Part shown: piece after piece, positions 46,896-58,380 of the stretch
Layout of the letters: each line of letters starts with the position of its first letter
Numbering within the stretch: position 1 is the first letter of the stretch
Assembly (NCBI GenBank): GCA_037127255.1
Contig: JBANSL010000013.1
Coordinates: 82,404,188-82,468,187 of the forward strand
DNA from: Persicaria tinctoria
Lineage: Eukaryota; Streptophyta; Magnoliopsida; Caryophyllales; Polygonaceae
Reading direction: 5' to 3'
Length of the DNA: 64,000 bases
Position numbers and translations under genes: made by a program
Notes under the pieces: generated by a model
Database searches by the model: none
What the model was told of the DNA's origin: nothing
What the model saw: the letters and a program-made list of their open reading frames with translations, nothing else

Positions 46896-47634
46896 TCCAC
46901 TGCCACCATGCCCACTTGCAGTGTTGCAGACCTTCCCCTTTAAGCCCTCTCTCATCTGCCCATCCCACCGGCTACTTTTGCAAAAAAAGGGGACCTATTG
47001 CTACTTTTGCAAATTTTCATGGGGGGGGGGGGGGGGTAGTTTTGCAAAAGGCTATGGGTTTTGGTATATTGGGTGCAATTTACTCTTTTGGTAATCTTTA
47101 GTCTTAAATTTAATTGAAGATTAGGGTTAAAAAGTCCAAAACACGGAAAAAGAGCGGATAAGGGTTAAAAAGAGAGAGGGGAGAGAGAGAAGAGCGGATA
47201 AGGGTTAAAAAGAGAGAGGGGAGAGAGAGAAGAGCGGATAAGGGTTAAAGGAACATTCTCGGAAAAAGGTTAAGAAGAAAATACGTAACAAAGATAGAGG
47301 AATCCGCTCAGCGGGTGAGTCGTGGCCACATCCACGTCCAACTAAGAGAAGCCCATCTGAAAGCCATTAGTCGGGGGAAAAGGATTCATAAGTTCGCTAT
47401 CAAGTTCATCGAATCAAGTGGTGAATGACACGTAAATGATGAATCTCCATCACGTTGATGAAACTCCATAATAGGGGAGGCCCCAAGGGGCACTAACCAA
47501 CTCGCGGCACAGGTTGGGCCGCGTCGAGATTATCGGCGCGGGTCATGTAAGCCCGTCAAGAGCACCCTGGGTCCCTCGGGGTCCGCCTCTGGGTCCCACC
47601 GAAAGTGGAAACTTGAAAATCGAGTTTCGTCACC
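46896..47634. repeat. Repeat-rich stretch: poly-G and 40-bp tandem repeat
   Basis: A run of about 16 G lies at 47021-47037. A tandem repeat of exactly 40 bp (AGAGCGGATAAGGGTTAAAA, then AGAGAGAGGGGAGAGAGAGA) starts at 47151, 47191 and 47231 (2.5 copies). Positions 47280-47634 are GC-richer, with one 85-codon frame that I do not recognise. Confidence 0.75.
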
Positions 47635-47925
47635 ACCGGTTGCCGCCAAGGCTGCCTCTGCGCTTGTTCTTCTCCCTCTACTATCGTGTTCTCTCTGCTA
47701 TCCTATATGTTTTCAATCCGACGGTTCATGGGTTGCTCATATTTGTTAAAAGACTCCATAAGTTTTTGTAATATTACATTATTTACCCGCTTATAACTTA
47801 AAAATGACAATTTTTTGCCAAAACAAAAGTTTTGGGCGCGAGACAATTTTTTTCCAAATCTCAGGGTTACCCGGCGAAATATCAAAAACTCTTGTTTACC
47901 ATGAGAATTAGGCTAAACCACATGA
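47635..47925 (+). repeat. Dispersed repeat, uninterrupted copy
   Basis: This is the inverted copy of 29100-29420. It contains GAATTAGGCTAAACCAC (about 47904-47920), the counterpart of the LINE target GTGGTTGAGCCTAATT, in uninterrupted form, and so shows the site before LINE insertion. Confidence 0.8.
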
Positions 47926-48384
47926 TTACCACGCTAAATTTCCGTTTATTCTTCCTATTTCAACTTATTACAAAAATACAATTATAAAGGCGTAAATCGG
48001 TTATATGTCCTAATGTCCATAGAAAGTTATTTAATTGTTTATATACCCATTAAAATTTGACAATTGGTTATATACCCATTAAAAGATAATGACCTTATAA
48101 AATTGTCCAACAAGATAATTTTTATTTAAATTCCAAATTAAAAGCAAACATTTCAACTTATGTACGTTTTAGGCCTAATGTACATATGTGCGTGTTGCCC
48201 TTGTGTCAACTGGTTACAAAAACTAAATTAATTCTAAAACTAAATCTTTGATCTTTCAACCAAACTCTTTTTATTATACTTGTCTTATTTTGTTGAAAGT
48301 CTTATTTTAATGAAAATTTCACTGATTCTTCTACGGAGTCATTGAACCTGTAAAGAAGCTGAAATCGATCAACAATCAAGCTAA
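47926..48384. other. AT-rich intergenic sequence
   Basis: No gene was seen. TATACCCATTAAAA is duplicated (about 48041 and 48070). It ends at the Helitron insertion site AA|CTAG. Confidence 0.5.
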
Positions 48385-48395
48385 CTAGTGTAAGG

Positions 48396-48414
48396 CCCGT
48401 GCCTTAGGCACGGG
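48396..48414 (-). other. Helitron 3' terminal hairpin
   Basis: On the minus strand CCCGTGCC and GGCACGGG form a perfect 8-bp stem around TAA, 11 bases before the terminal CTAG. It is expected to act as the rolling-circle termination signal. Confidence 0.88.
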
Positions 48415-48569
48415 TACGGAATATTTTGATTATATACTATAATGTAATATTATTCAAATATATAAAGCATTTTCTATTCCGATCTCTATTTCTTTTTTCT
48501 GGGACCATAAATGAAAGGATATAATGTTTATCAAAGGTCGAATATTCAAACAAAATAGAACAATCTGCC

Positions 48570-49950
48570 ATTCAAAATGCTCTAATAGAGTGTTTATACT
48601 GCACTCTCTAAAATAGACAAATGCTACAACCATCCAATTATGAAATGCTCTAATAGAGTGTTTATACAATCCAAGGCCTTAAGAAAGAGTTAATAAAAAG
48701 ATTACATATAATAGTGTTGACAACACGAACAGCAAAGTAATTATAAGTGAGGAACAAACCAGAGATGCAACTTACAAAGGAAGTACCTCTTTGGAGAATT
48801 TCAGCAAGCACCTTCTAGGCGACGGTTCTTTGAAGATCCCTACTCAAAATAAGGCAACAGAAGTGACAGGAGTTGCTGGAAGCCGATTGTGAAAGGATTA
48901 GTGGGGAAGTTTTGGAAGGTCGATTAGAGAAGTGGGGGAGAGAGTGGAGGTGGAGCTGTTTTTAAAATCTAATTTTTTAAAATCTCAATTGTCAAAACTG
49001 AAATTGTTTTTTAAAATCTCAAATGTCATAACTGATCAATGTTTGTCTGATCCTTGGTTTGACCTTCACTTTGATATGTTCATAATTCCCAGCTTTACTC
49101 CCTCTTCTGATTCTTAATTCAAATTGGTTTTGCTTCTTGATTGAGGTTCCTTGCTCCCTGTTAACTCCTCTCCATCAAAAGGTGCAAGAGCTATTCTTAT
49201 TTTGTTCTAGCTAAACATTTTGAACCTTTTAAGTTCAAACAGTAATCGAATTAGGAATTAAGAAGTGTCCATTTTTTAGTCCTGGCTGTTGAATTGAGCC
49301 AAACTCGATGGTTAGAGCCAGGGTCAGATTGTTTTGATGTGTAAATTAAAACCTCTCTCATGCAAATTACCCAAACAGGATGTTAGTATGTTACCCAATA
49401 TCGTGGAAAGTTGATTTCATTCATGTTCATTGGTAGGAGCGTGATTAATAGTATTAGAACTTCATTTTAGATTTGATGATAATATAATGAATTTCTCTGT
49501 TAGTAGCATGATTAGCATCATTAGAACTTCATTTTAGATTAAAGAAATTCGTTGTATTATCCTTTTATTTTTCAGACATTACTTGTTAAAAAATAAAGAC
49601 GGTCTTGACTTTTTTTACCCACTGTGGTTGATCCAACCTCAAAATTTCACCATCAAATTCAGTTCTTTGATACGTAAAAAGTGTATTCAACAACTATCTT
49701 TGATATGAAACACACTGGCTGCTGGTTTTGACCTTGTAGATTCCTTCTTGATCACAAACAAAAGATTGGCTCACTGGCTTTTCTATGTTTATTGTAGGGC
49801 TAACAGTAGCAGTGCAAAATTTTCAATATCTGAATGAAGTTATGTTGACAGAGTTTTGACATCATTGCCCGTATGCATTCTGTCAAGTGTTAACTGATTA
49901 GTTAATTGATTATCTCTCCTTGTGACATTGCCTTTTTGTTGTTTTTTCAT
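48570..49950. other. Helitron 3' part without recognised gene
   Basis: The 24-bp word AATGCTCTAATAGAGTGTTT plus ATAC is directly repeated at about 48575 and 48645 and contains a palindrome CTCTAATAGAG. TTTTTAAAATCTCAA-type words repeat at 48960-49025. No coding sequence is recognised. Confidence 0.4.
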
Positions 49951-49971
49951 CATTAGATTCTTTATTTCAGG

Positions 49972-50440
49972 TACTAACTAAGGAAGAACACAACACCCTT
50001 GCTACAACCCTAGCTCATCCTGCTGGATTATATGGTATATGCTCCTCTTTGTTGAAAAGCAGAATATTACAACATCCGATTTGATCAATTTAGTGCAAAA
50101 ATATAAGCAGAAGAATGTCTATGAAGTATTTTATTTTTAGGACTATAGTGTTCTTTCTTCTATTCACGGAAAACAGAATACACCTGAATTGTATGCCTTC
50201 TTTATGATTTCGAATGTGAAAGGTACAAGTACACAATAAAGACAATTATAATCCTTCTTTTTTTTCCTCTTGGATCATTGATCTCGTGTCTTTTGCATGC
50301 AGAAAAGTAAACCATTTCAAGGCTTCAAGCAGTCAACTTGGTCAAATGAGCAGATGGATCCAAGTGCTGAAGCTGCAATGTGGCCAAAAGACTCTGCCAT
50401 GTTTTGGCAGGTGCATTTGCAACTGTAGCAATCTTCCATT
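49972..50440 (+). other. Unidentified exon-like pieces on the plus strand
   Basis: After TTTATTTCAG (49970) the plus strand reads VLTKEEHNTLATTLAHPAGLY up to a GTATAT donor-like site (about 50037). A second piece at about 50303-50410 reads KSKPFQGFKQSTWSNEQMDP then SAEAAMWPKDSAMFWQ, followed by GTGCAT. Both look like real former exons in one direction, opposite to the other captured genes. I do not recognise the family. Confidence 0.35.
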
Positions 50441-50935
50441 GGTTTACTCTGACAGGATAAGAGACAATACTTTAAGTTTTACTCTTTATAGTTGAAGTTT
50501 AAGGATGCTCTTGAATTCAAAGCCATAAAGAGACGAACAATCCATGTTGTAAGATGGATAGATGCCCACGTAATGACAAGCTATAACCAACAAACCCACC
50601 TTCACAAAAACAAAACATTCTCAAAGCTATTGTCCAAGTGACATTTCAGCAAAAAAAAATAAAAAAATTGCAATGAGCCTTTACTCATGTTGATTATGCC
50701 CATGATTTGGAAAGAAAGTGAGGCAATGAATACCTGTTCTCTATAAGCGCATTGTTTTTCTCTCCAAGCAGCTCCATCAGAGCACGAAATGGAAGAGTGG
50801 GTTACAATTTAGGAGAAACTCTATGAGCATCTAAAGATGAGAATCTATGATTATGTAAATCCATAAGTAACATAACTAAAACAACACTTCATGCCTCATT
50901 TCTTTTACAATACCTTAAAATAGGTGAAGATATCT

Positions 50936-51072
50936 TGCCATGAACGTTTCCGGTCTTTTCACATATAAAAACATTCCCGATTTTGATTTTGTGGTAAGAA
51001 CATGATTCCCTCGAGCATTCTTGGTCAACTGCAACCTTACCATTGAGGTCCTTGCTACTTTTTCCAACATCA
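50936..51072 (-). pseudogene. SKIP31-like F-box gene fragment
   Basis: On the minus strand, three bases after the stop of the E2 fragment, the sequence reads DVGKSSKDLNGKVAVDQECS, then RESCSYHKIKIGNVFICEKTGNVH. A CSYH...GNVFICEKTGNVHVC pattern is characteristic of plant SKIP31-type F-box proteins near the C terminus. It stops at GTTCATGGCAAG, where the original likely had a donor. Assignment is from memory of the family and is tentative. Confidence 0.45.
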
Positions 51073-51074
51073 AT

Positions 51075-52177
51075 TTAGTGAGCAAATGGATCATCAGCTT
51101 GTCTCTGAACCCTTGTTGGGCGTGGTTGGGGTAACGGCTGGTGTAAATTATGAGCAGGAAGTTGTCGCTGCGCAGAAGTCCTATCACTGCCTTTACCAGC
51201 ATTAGAGGGCTCACCGGTTGTCACTGTCGTGGTCTTGTCTTGGGGAGTTTCACTCGCAACTTCACCGTCGTGGTGATGTTCTTCACCCTGTTGAATGACC
51301 TCGGGAACTGGTGGTGCCTTGCTAAGCATGTAATCATGAATCTGAGAAGGGAACAAAGTTTAAGCATCGTATTTGGAAATGTGAGAGCATATCATGAAAC
51401 TGTGATTAATTCATGAAAACAGACCTCGTCCATTAGCCTCTGTCGTTCAGCAGTTTCAAATTTTGGAGAACCTTCGCGAGATTTAATAGCCAGCACACGT
51501 CGTTCTTCCTTTGGATAGTCAAGGAAGCCTAAGGCGCCATTAGGGTTTGTAGGCATGAAAGTAATCAGAGCAACCAATGCAGTCCGAACTGGATTAATAC
51601 AACAAAGTATCATCCATCAATCAGTTGGAAGACAGGTAGAATATATAGCAGCTCGTCATGTCAAAATACACTTGTTACAAAAGATCTCTGGGTAACAAAA
51701 ATTACACCATTTGACCAATAATTGAAAATAGGGTACAAATCCATCCCAAATATTAAATGACAAAGACACTCTAAAACCACAAGCACGTTTAAGAGATTAT
51801 TGACTTACCGTTCCAAGATGGTTGCCAGTGTTCAGGATGGTGATTTTATATACTAAGGCATATCTTCGTTTGGGTCTCAAAACGACCATTTGGCTAAAGT
51901 TCAGCACCAAAACACAATGCGTTATTTTTTAAGATAGGAAAACCAATGTTAGATAAAAAACCAACAAACAAACCAAATTCCAAACTCCAAAACTCAAACT
52001 TCTAATATTAAAATTGAAAGCAGGAATGTTTCCATGAGAAGTTACCGTCAACAGAATGAATGAAAGAGGATTAAATTGGTACTCTGATGGAAACTGAATC
52101 CGCCCATGATAGATGCCACCCTCAAACTCAGTGTCACCAGGACCACGGATTGCAAATTGGTACTCAAATATGTTCTC
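51075..52177 (-). pseudogene. UBC32: UBC32-type E2 ubiquitin-conjugating enzyme fragment
   Basis: Four exons on the minus strand keep their splice sites: 52177-52046, 51893-51809, 51588-51425 and 51341-51075. They encode the UBE2J/UBC32-34 family, tail-anchored ER E2 enzymes in ER-associated degradation. Visible blocks: ENIFEYQFAIRGPGDTEFEG, YHGRIQFPSEYQF, RFETQTKICLSI with the catalytic Cys, HHPEHWQPSWN, RTALVALITFMPTNPNGALG and IHDYMLSKAPPVPEV. Breaks: TAA replaces the codon after CLSI in exon 2, the first exon is missing, and the C-terminal membrane anchor is lost (the frame ends RVQRQADDPFAH-stop). It is a captured fragment within the Helitron. Confidence 0.85.
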
Positions 52178-52199
52178 CTGGCAAGATATATGCATTCAA

Positions 52200-54285
52200 A
52201 TGTCAGACAAACCCTTCATTAATTCATAGTTGAACAAACTCAGATATTTAGATATGCATAAGTCAACACAACAACGAATGTCTAAGTCTCTGAACTAAGA
52301 GCAACTTATCAATCTTCATTCACAAATCACATAACACATTCTTACACCTACGATTATACAATTGTCGTAGATTGTTGAAGGCAGAAGAAAGTTCATCTTG
52401 GGTCATGAATACGTTTCGGGATGGGAGGGGCATCCCATCTCAAGGCAAGAAGGGCCACCACTCAATCAAACAGACAAGAAAAACACACAAAATTTGGAGA
52501 AACACCAAGGTCCATAATAAAAGAAAAAATTGGATGATTATATTGAGAAAGATGAATAGTTTTTACATTGAAAAGAGAAGATAATATTTATTTAGAGCTT
52601 AGGAAAGAGAAAAGTACTACCTTTGTTTCAGACTTATCCAAAAGTTAAGTCCAAAAGTGATTGTTGAAACGGTTGCTTCAATTCATTTTAAGATTTCCTT
52701 AGATATTTGACCTCTTTAGCTTAAGACTCTTCATGTTGTAACTGATCTTAGAACTCAACTTAAGAATATAGATTTCTTTTAAAGAAAATGAATAGTTTTC
52801 TAAAAATAAACAGATTTTTTTAATCTTCAACTTAAATTATTGAGATAATCTAAAAAAAATGTTATAATCCCTCACCATTTAAATTATTCTAAGTCGATCT
52901 TCTCCATGAAACGTGTGGGTAGATTCATACTTGATACCTCACTCACACTGCTGAGATTTTATACCTCAAAAAAATTGTAAATAGTCAAGATAATAAAAGT
53001 GTCCATCCATAAGGTATAAACTAATTTAAAAATCTATTATTTTATTTGTAAAGTAAAAAAGGGTTTATGAAGGTTTATCATTTTAGGTGAAATTAGGGAC
53101 AACGAATCAGATGCTCTAAAGAAAAATATGCAAAGAGCACAATTAGAGCTAGAAGATCATTATCAAGTTCATGTACTTTCATTTCAAACATCAAAGTCAA
53201 TGTTACATATTATAATAATAATATCACAAGCAAGAAGCTTACTGCATTATCTGCTGCATATCCTCACAGTTTGAAAGTGTATTCTTTCGAGTGTCCTATT
53301 TGGTACATATAGTGCTCTTGTAAATCAAGCAGTTATGCAGGGGTCGGGCTGCTAATCGGCTCCATTAAGCCCTTGGTTGTCTGCAAATAACATGAGAAAG
53401 AACTTAACTTGCAAGCTCTAACATGTGGGGGACAGAAGCAAACAGCTATGACTACTGTTCAACTGCCATTGCATAACTCAGCAAAGATCCTTAGGCTAAA
53501 TATTTGTGGGCTTTAAGACATTATAGTATCCAGCTAAATTTATGTAAGTCAGTGTAACACCAGAATTCAGATTTTTAGTGATAGAGAAAAGATGATTTAG
53601 AGATTGATACATAAGAATTCTAAGCAAGCAAAGGGACTACACAGCACCTAGCCAGAGTTTGTTGTCAGGAAATAAAAGTTTGACACACCATTTCACCTAT
53701 ACAAGAAAATGAAGACACCATGAAGCTGTGTCCATTACATGCCCGAGAAGGTATTTCAAGATCTTTTACAGAATGCACTTGATCACTCACAATTACAAGC
53801 GCTTTCCTTGTAGAGAATACAAAACATATTAGCCTATTAAAAAGCTAGCATTACTGAAAAGAGAAAAAACCATTTCATGTTCATCAAAGTGAACACAGTA
53901 TTCCAAAGAAAGATAATACAACCACATAATTCATGTCAAACAGATCTAAATTTCCTCTTTCAATCTGCAATTTCATATTATAATCTAAAGGAATAGGCAG
54001 ATCAGCATAAAATTGTATATTTCAAAGACATCCAAAATCAACCAATCTTACTAAATAGTAAATACTAAGTCAAAATTGCTCTTTAGTAGCATCCAACTCT
54101 CTTAATTAGCAATTCATCCTTCTCTTGAAAAGAAGATTCTGAAGCATGGTCTTCTCGTAAGTTATCCTGAAATGTCTAATGTAGCTCACTACTATATTCC
54201 AGACAGAAATCAATGGTGAACCAAAAATAGACCGAGAAGAATTCCGGAACAAAGTATAAAATTCTCTGCAAAAAAGGAGAAATTA
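52200..54285. other. Helitron middle part, mostly intron-like
   Basis: AT-rich sequence without recognised coding blocks. On the minus strand an acceptor-like TTATTTGCAG near 53388 is followed by about 45 bases of exon-like sequence (ACAACCAAGGGC...) that I cannot assign. No upstream exon of the E2 gene was found here. Confidence 0.35.
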
Positions 54286-54289
54286 GGAG

Positions 54290-54618
54290 AGTTACAAGGC
54301 TCGTCGGCTTTGCTGCGGCTCTTTCTTTCTTCTTGTTTGCGGATAAATCTGTGATTCAACATTCTTCGTTGGGCTGATTTGAGCTGCCTATCCTGAAAAG
54401 TTAGCAGAAAGAGAAGATTTCTTCAGCACAAGAAATATTGATTAATACATATTTCAGACAATTTAAAGAGCATCTTAAACAAAAAGAAGGACCAATTCTA
54501 TACTTGTGTCTTTTAGGTTTTATCATACATATATCAAAAGGATGCACTTACAATCTCAGAAATGCGAGATTTCAAGTCTGCAATGACTTCAGGGTCTTTA
54601 GACTTAAGTTGCTTTGGA
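54290..54618 (-). pseudogene. RRP36: RRP36-like rRNA-processing gene fragment
   Basis: Minus-strand 54618-54552 reads KQLKSKDPEVIADLKSRISEI and ends at a donor (GAGATT|GTAAGT). After an acceptor (AACTTTTCAG at about 54393) comes DRQLKSAQ; then, in a shifted frame, TDLSANKKKERAAAKPTS. The order SKDP-ELKSRIS-DKQLKS followed by KKKERAAAK fits RRP36, a nucleolar protein of early 18S rRNA processing. It is short and frameshifted, so the assignment is moderate. Confidence 0.5.
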
Positions 54619-55003
54619 AAGAAGATGCATCTTGATATCAAACCAATTCAACACAATTGCAAAAATTAGGCAGCATATTAGCAGCGAAAAATCTGATATC
54701 ACAACAACAACACTTGTAGACTATTTTAGTTGAATCAAAATACATGTAATTTTAGAAGTTTAGAATATTTTAATTCCACTAACTATGTCAAATTTCAATT
54801 TACAATGCATAATTTACCTTTCCAAGGAAAAATAATAGCAGTAATTATTCCCATCCTTTATCACCCGATCAATAGTTCAAACTTTTTTAAAAAACATAAA
54901 GAGAAACATATCCATTTAATGCAGCTTAATAAGTGTGCAAAATCTTAAAAAGACATGAATCGTGATACAAAAGGGATTAACAAATAAGGAGCCCTTGTAG
55001 TAT

Positions 55004-55289
55004 CTGCATTTCACTATGATCATCACTTTGAAGTATAATCCTGACAAGGGGATCAAAACAAACATCATAGATGGCCTTCATGACATCACCTGGAGCATTC
55101 TGTAGACCCCCAACCAAAAAAAGAGTTATTGCAAGCAATGAAGACATCATTAAACTTAAATTAATAAAGAAAGATACAAACAGACATGCAAAGTTTCATT
55201 GTGACTATTTCACCGGAGTTGCTTACCTTCAACAGCATAGTTATCAGATCAAGTGATCCTGCCACTAATCCATCTGGCTGGTGATTTGG
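55004..55289 (-). pseudogene. IPO9: Importin-9 gene fragment (two exons)
   Basis: The minus-strand exon 55289-55227 (acceptor CTTCTCAG, donor GAAG|GTAAGC) reads QPDGLVAGSLDLITMLLK. Exon 55099-55004 (acceptor GTCTACAG) reads NAPGDVMKAIYDVCFDPLVR, then IILQSDDHSEMQ. These are consecutive blocks of importin-9, a karyopherin-beta nuclear import receptor. The second exon ends exactly after SEMQ, with no donor, which is a probable capture junction. No stop lies within either exon, but about 50 codons of a protein near 1000 residues remain. Confidence 0.8.
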
Positions 55290-55299
55290 CTGAGAAGAT

Positions 55300-57210
55300 T
55301 CTCAAAGAAATTAAATTTTTAAAAAAAATAGTTTGCATCTTAATGGGAGTAACTTCTATAAGGCTGCTCCAAGACATACATTGCTCATGATTGGTCCTAT
55401 ATAAGCAAAATTCGAGACACCAGCAGCCCTATGCAACCAGGAGCATTTTTAATCGCCTGACAATTAATACCACAAGTATGGAGAAAATTACCAGAGATTC
55501 AAAATCAGACAGCAGAAACTTGGGCAAGCTCTGAGTATTCAATCATTTCAAACAGACAAGATTATCAAATTTACCAAAAGGAATATCTTTCAGAAAAGAT
55601 ACCCATAGCTCTAGAACTGGAAATAACTCTGTAATCAAGACACACCTCATTAGTTACTTTAAGCTTTGTTTGGGCATCCTGATATCTTGATTATTAGCAA
55701 CATGCTAACCACTAATGCTTATTAAACCAAGGCAATTAAATAGCATGGGAGAAAGCAGAGACCAGTTATTGGAGTTAGAGTTCGGTAATGATAGTCAAAT
55801 GGAGGAAAAAAGAGAAGGTTCGACTCTTCCAATTAAAATAACAACAAAAAATCAGCAAGGAAATAAAGAGATAGCAAAAAAAAAATCAGCAACATATGAG
55901 AACATACCTAATAGTGAGACACCAAGGGAAAAATCATCTTCAATCACTCTACAGAATGGAAGAAATAGACAATGAGGACAAATTATGTATTAACATGATT
56001 TACTAAATTTCGTACCTTTTTTGCCTTCCAAGACAATAAGATTAGGTTACGAAAAAAAGTGTGATTTTGAATAAATTTCTGTGATTAATATGAAAAAAAG
56101 AGCATAAACTGATTGTGATCAGACTTTTAGAAATTAATATTAAATGGAACAGTTCCTTCTGGACATGATTCACCTGAGCTTGACCAAAGCTGAAAGCTTT
56201 CTATCTCTGAATCTGAGGAGTTTGCATATAAAAAGACAATCTAAAAACTAAATCAAATGCATATATTAACTAAACAAATGAATGCAACATGGTGACAAAA
56301 ATTCTTCTTCTTTGATCTGTTTAAAAGTAAAATGAAATCAAGCTGGCACTTAGTATTAGCTAAGAATTTTGAGCATTTTCATAACACTAACTCAAGTCTA
56401 AAAAATTATTTAATTTAATCCGCAAAAACTGCTAAGAGTAACTTATCCATCATAATTGAGACATTCTTACATCAATTAGAGCAACTGTATCCATCTTCAT
56501 TCATACATCAGATTAGACATTCTTACATTCAACATAACGCATGAAGACAGGGAAAAAATAATTCATAATCATATAATGATTAGACCAACAAAAAAATGCA
56601 TCCAATTTACGAATTCAGTACATATATTCAATATCTAATTCAACCAAATCCTCGTAGTGATCCATAAAAAACAACGTAATTTGAACCAAATCCCCAATGT
56701 CAGAGCTGAAATAAACAGAGATTGAGAAAAGACATGAAATAATTTGAATCAAACGGGGGCAAACCTATAAGATTTGAGGCGATACTGAGATTGTGACTTA
56801 ATTTGCACAATCTCTAGGCCATCCTCTTCTGCCAAATCTCTCAAAATTGTGCAACAAAACAAATCAAATCCCTATCTGAAAAAAAAAAAAAACAGGATTT
56901 GCTAAGAGAAATCGAAGTACTATAGAATCCCATGTGATGTGTTCTACAAAACAACTACTTGTTCTCTGTGTTATACCCAAATTAAAAAATACATGAAACT
57001 CCATCACTAAAAACTGCACACTCCACAAAAAACCACTGAACAAAGAAGCATCCAATTCCTTGACAGTGTAAGTGATAACTATTCAGGAAGTTATGAAACC
57101 TAAAACTGCTCAATTGCCTGAACTCAAACACACCTACATCGAATAATTACAAAGAGCAGCAAATAATTGAAAGGAAATTACTAATCAAACGTATTAAGAC
57201 CACAATCTGA
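55300..57210. other. Helitron part without recognised gene
   Basis: AT-rich, intron-like sequence. Words such as AGAGCAACT-ATCCATCTTCATTCA near 56478 resemble 52299-52325. The open frame at 55715-55975 (+) has no family likeness. Nothing else is supported. Confidence 0.4.
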
Positions 57211-57212
57211 CC

Positions 57213-57700
57213 TTAATTCCTTCTTGGAAAGGCAACCGGCATCAGTTTCAGGCCTTTTCGGAACGGAATCGGAGTCGCCATCCTTCGAATCGGAGGAATC
57301 CTTGTCAACTGGAGGAGGAGGATCAAGAGGAGTAAACGGTTTTTGGATACGGGGTGGTTGAGAACCAGGGTCGGAGCATTACCGTTGGGGAGCATCCAGG
57401 GTTGGACAGGGACCGACGCTGCCGAGGGAGTGGCAGTGGACACATCACACGGTCCCACACCGTTACCACCACCACGGGAAGAGAGCGACCTCCATCTGAG
57501 CAGTCCACCTCTAACGACGCCATTGGAGCAACCACAGGGGAGGAGAAAGCTGTCGAACCCAGCAACCCCACAGCTATAGGAGGCGAGGAAGACGGAGCAC
57601 ACCCAAGTCCAGCAATCCCTCCGAATCGCCCCCATCTCCACCGGACTCGCCCAGATTTGACGGACTAACCCCTAACGCATGCGATTTTAACACGATCGAG
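57213..57700 (-). other. Unidentified first-exon-like sequence
   Basis: A GC-richer minus-strand stretch is open in several frames. The frame ending near 57225 reads LDPPPPVDKDSSDSKDGDSD, then SVPKRPETDAG, which looks like a real acidic coding end or transit region and is followed by an AT-rich intron-like stretch. It is near the Helitron 5' end, where captured gene starts are common. The family is unknown. Confidence 0.3.
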
Positions 57701-58049
57701 CATATATCTCTTCTGAATCGATCGATAATTTCAACCAGATGTTGTCCCGGCCCTTCGGCATCTCCTCCGGCACAAAATAATACAATGAAAAAAATAAAGG
57801 GGGAAAACAAACCTCGAAGGAGTTGGGGGTTGAGAGTCCGCGTGCGCCGTGCGGTTGAGAGTTGAGACTATTAAGGAAGAAGTGGAGAACGTGGGAATCC
57901 ACACTGTCAAACAAACCATGCCATGTAGTTGCCACATAGATGCCACATATAGATGGAGAAGGAAAGAGCGTCCTGTTGACATCTGGAATGGAGAAAAATG
58001 GTGAAGCCACGTAGGAGAGGTTTGCTTCTGCTTTTAGGTGTAGTATAGA

Positions 58050-58380
58050 TTTGATTGTTGTAGAATTGAAATATCAGCTAGGTATGAAGGGAATGAAGAA
58101 CTCATTGTGGGATTATACTTTCTTATTACTCAAGACAAGGCAGGCAACAAGTATTTATACTAATCTATTCTATCTACTCAAAAGAACATTAGCTACTCTA
58201 CCAACTCCACTAGCTATCATGCGCCTAAAGAGCGACAACAACAAGTGTTAGCAAATGTTGAACACTTTAACCAACAAGTGTTAACGAACGCTTAACACTT
58301 TAACCAACTATGTATCATGAGATGTAGTTTAGGTTTTACCGGAAGTAAATTTGACACTTGCTTGTACTTTAAATTAAGAT
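58050..58380. other. LTR-like remnant left of the Copia polymerase
   Basis: On the minus strand AGTATAAATACTTGTTGCCTG (about 58168-58148) resembles an LTR TATA region, and AACAAGTGTTA-CGAA words repeat at 58228 and 58264. It may be an antisense LTR piece. No gene was seen. Confidence 0.3.

Larger units (their letters stand above)
48385..58049 (-). mobile_element. 9.7-kb gene-capturing Helitron
   Basis: On the minus strand it begins TCTATACTACACCTAAAAGC at 58049, preceded by A. It ends with a perfect hairpin CCCGTGCC-TAA-GGCACGGG (48414-48396), then CCTTACACTAG at 48385, followed by T. These are the canonical termini and the A/T target of plant Helitrons. No Rep/helicase frame is present, so it is non-autonomous. 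It carries pieces of at least four unrelated host genes (importin-9, RRP36-like, UBC32-like, SKIP31-like) in its own orientation, with introns and splice sites, plus some unidentified exon-like pieces. This is the classic gene-capture type. Confidence 0.88.
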
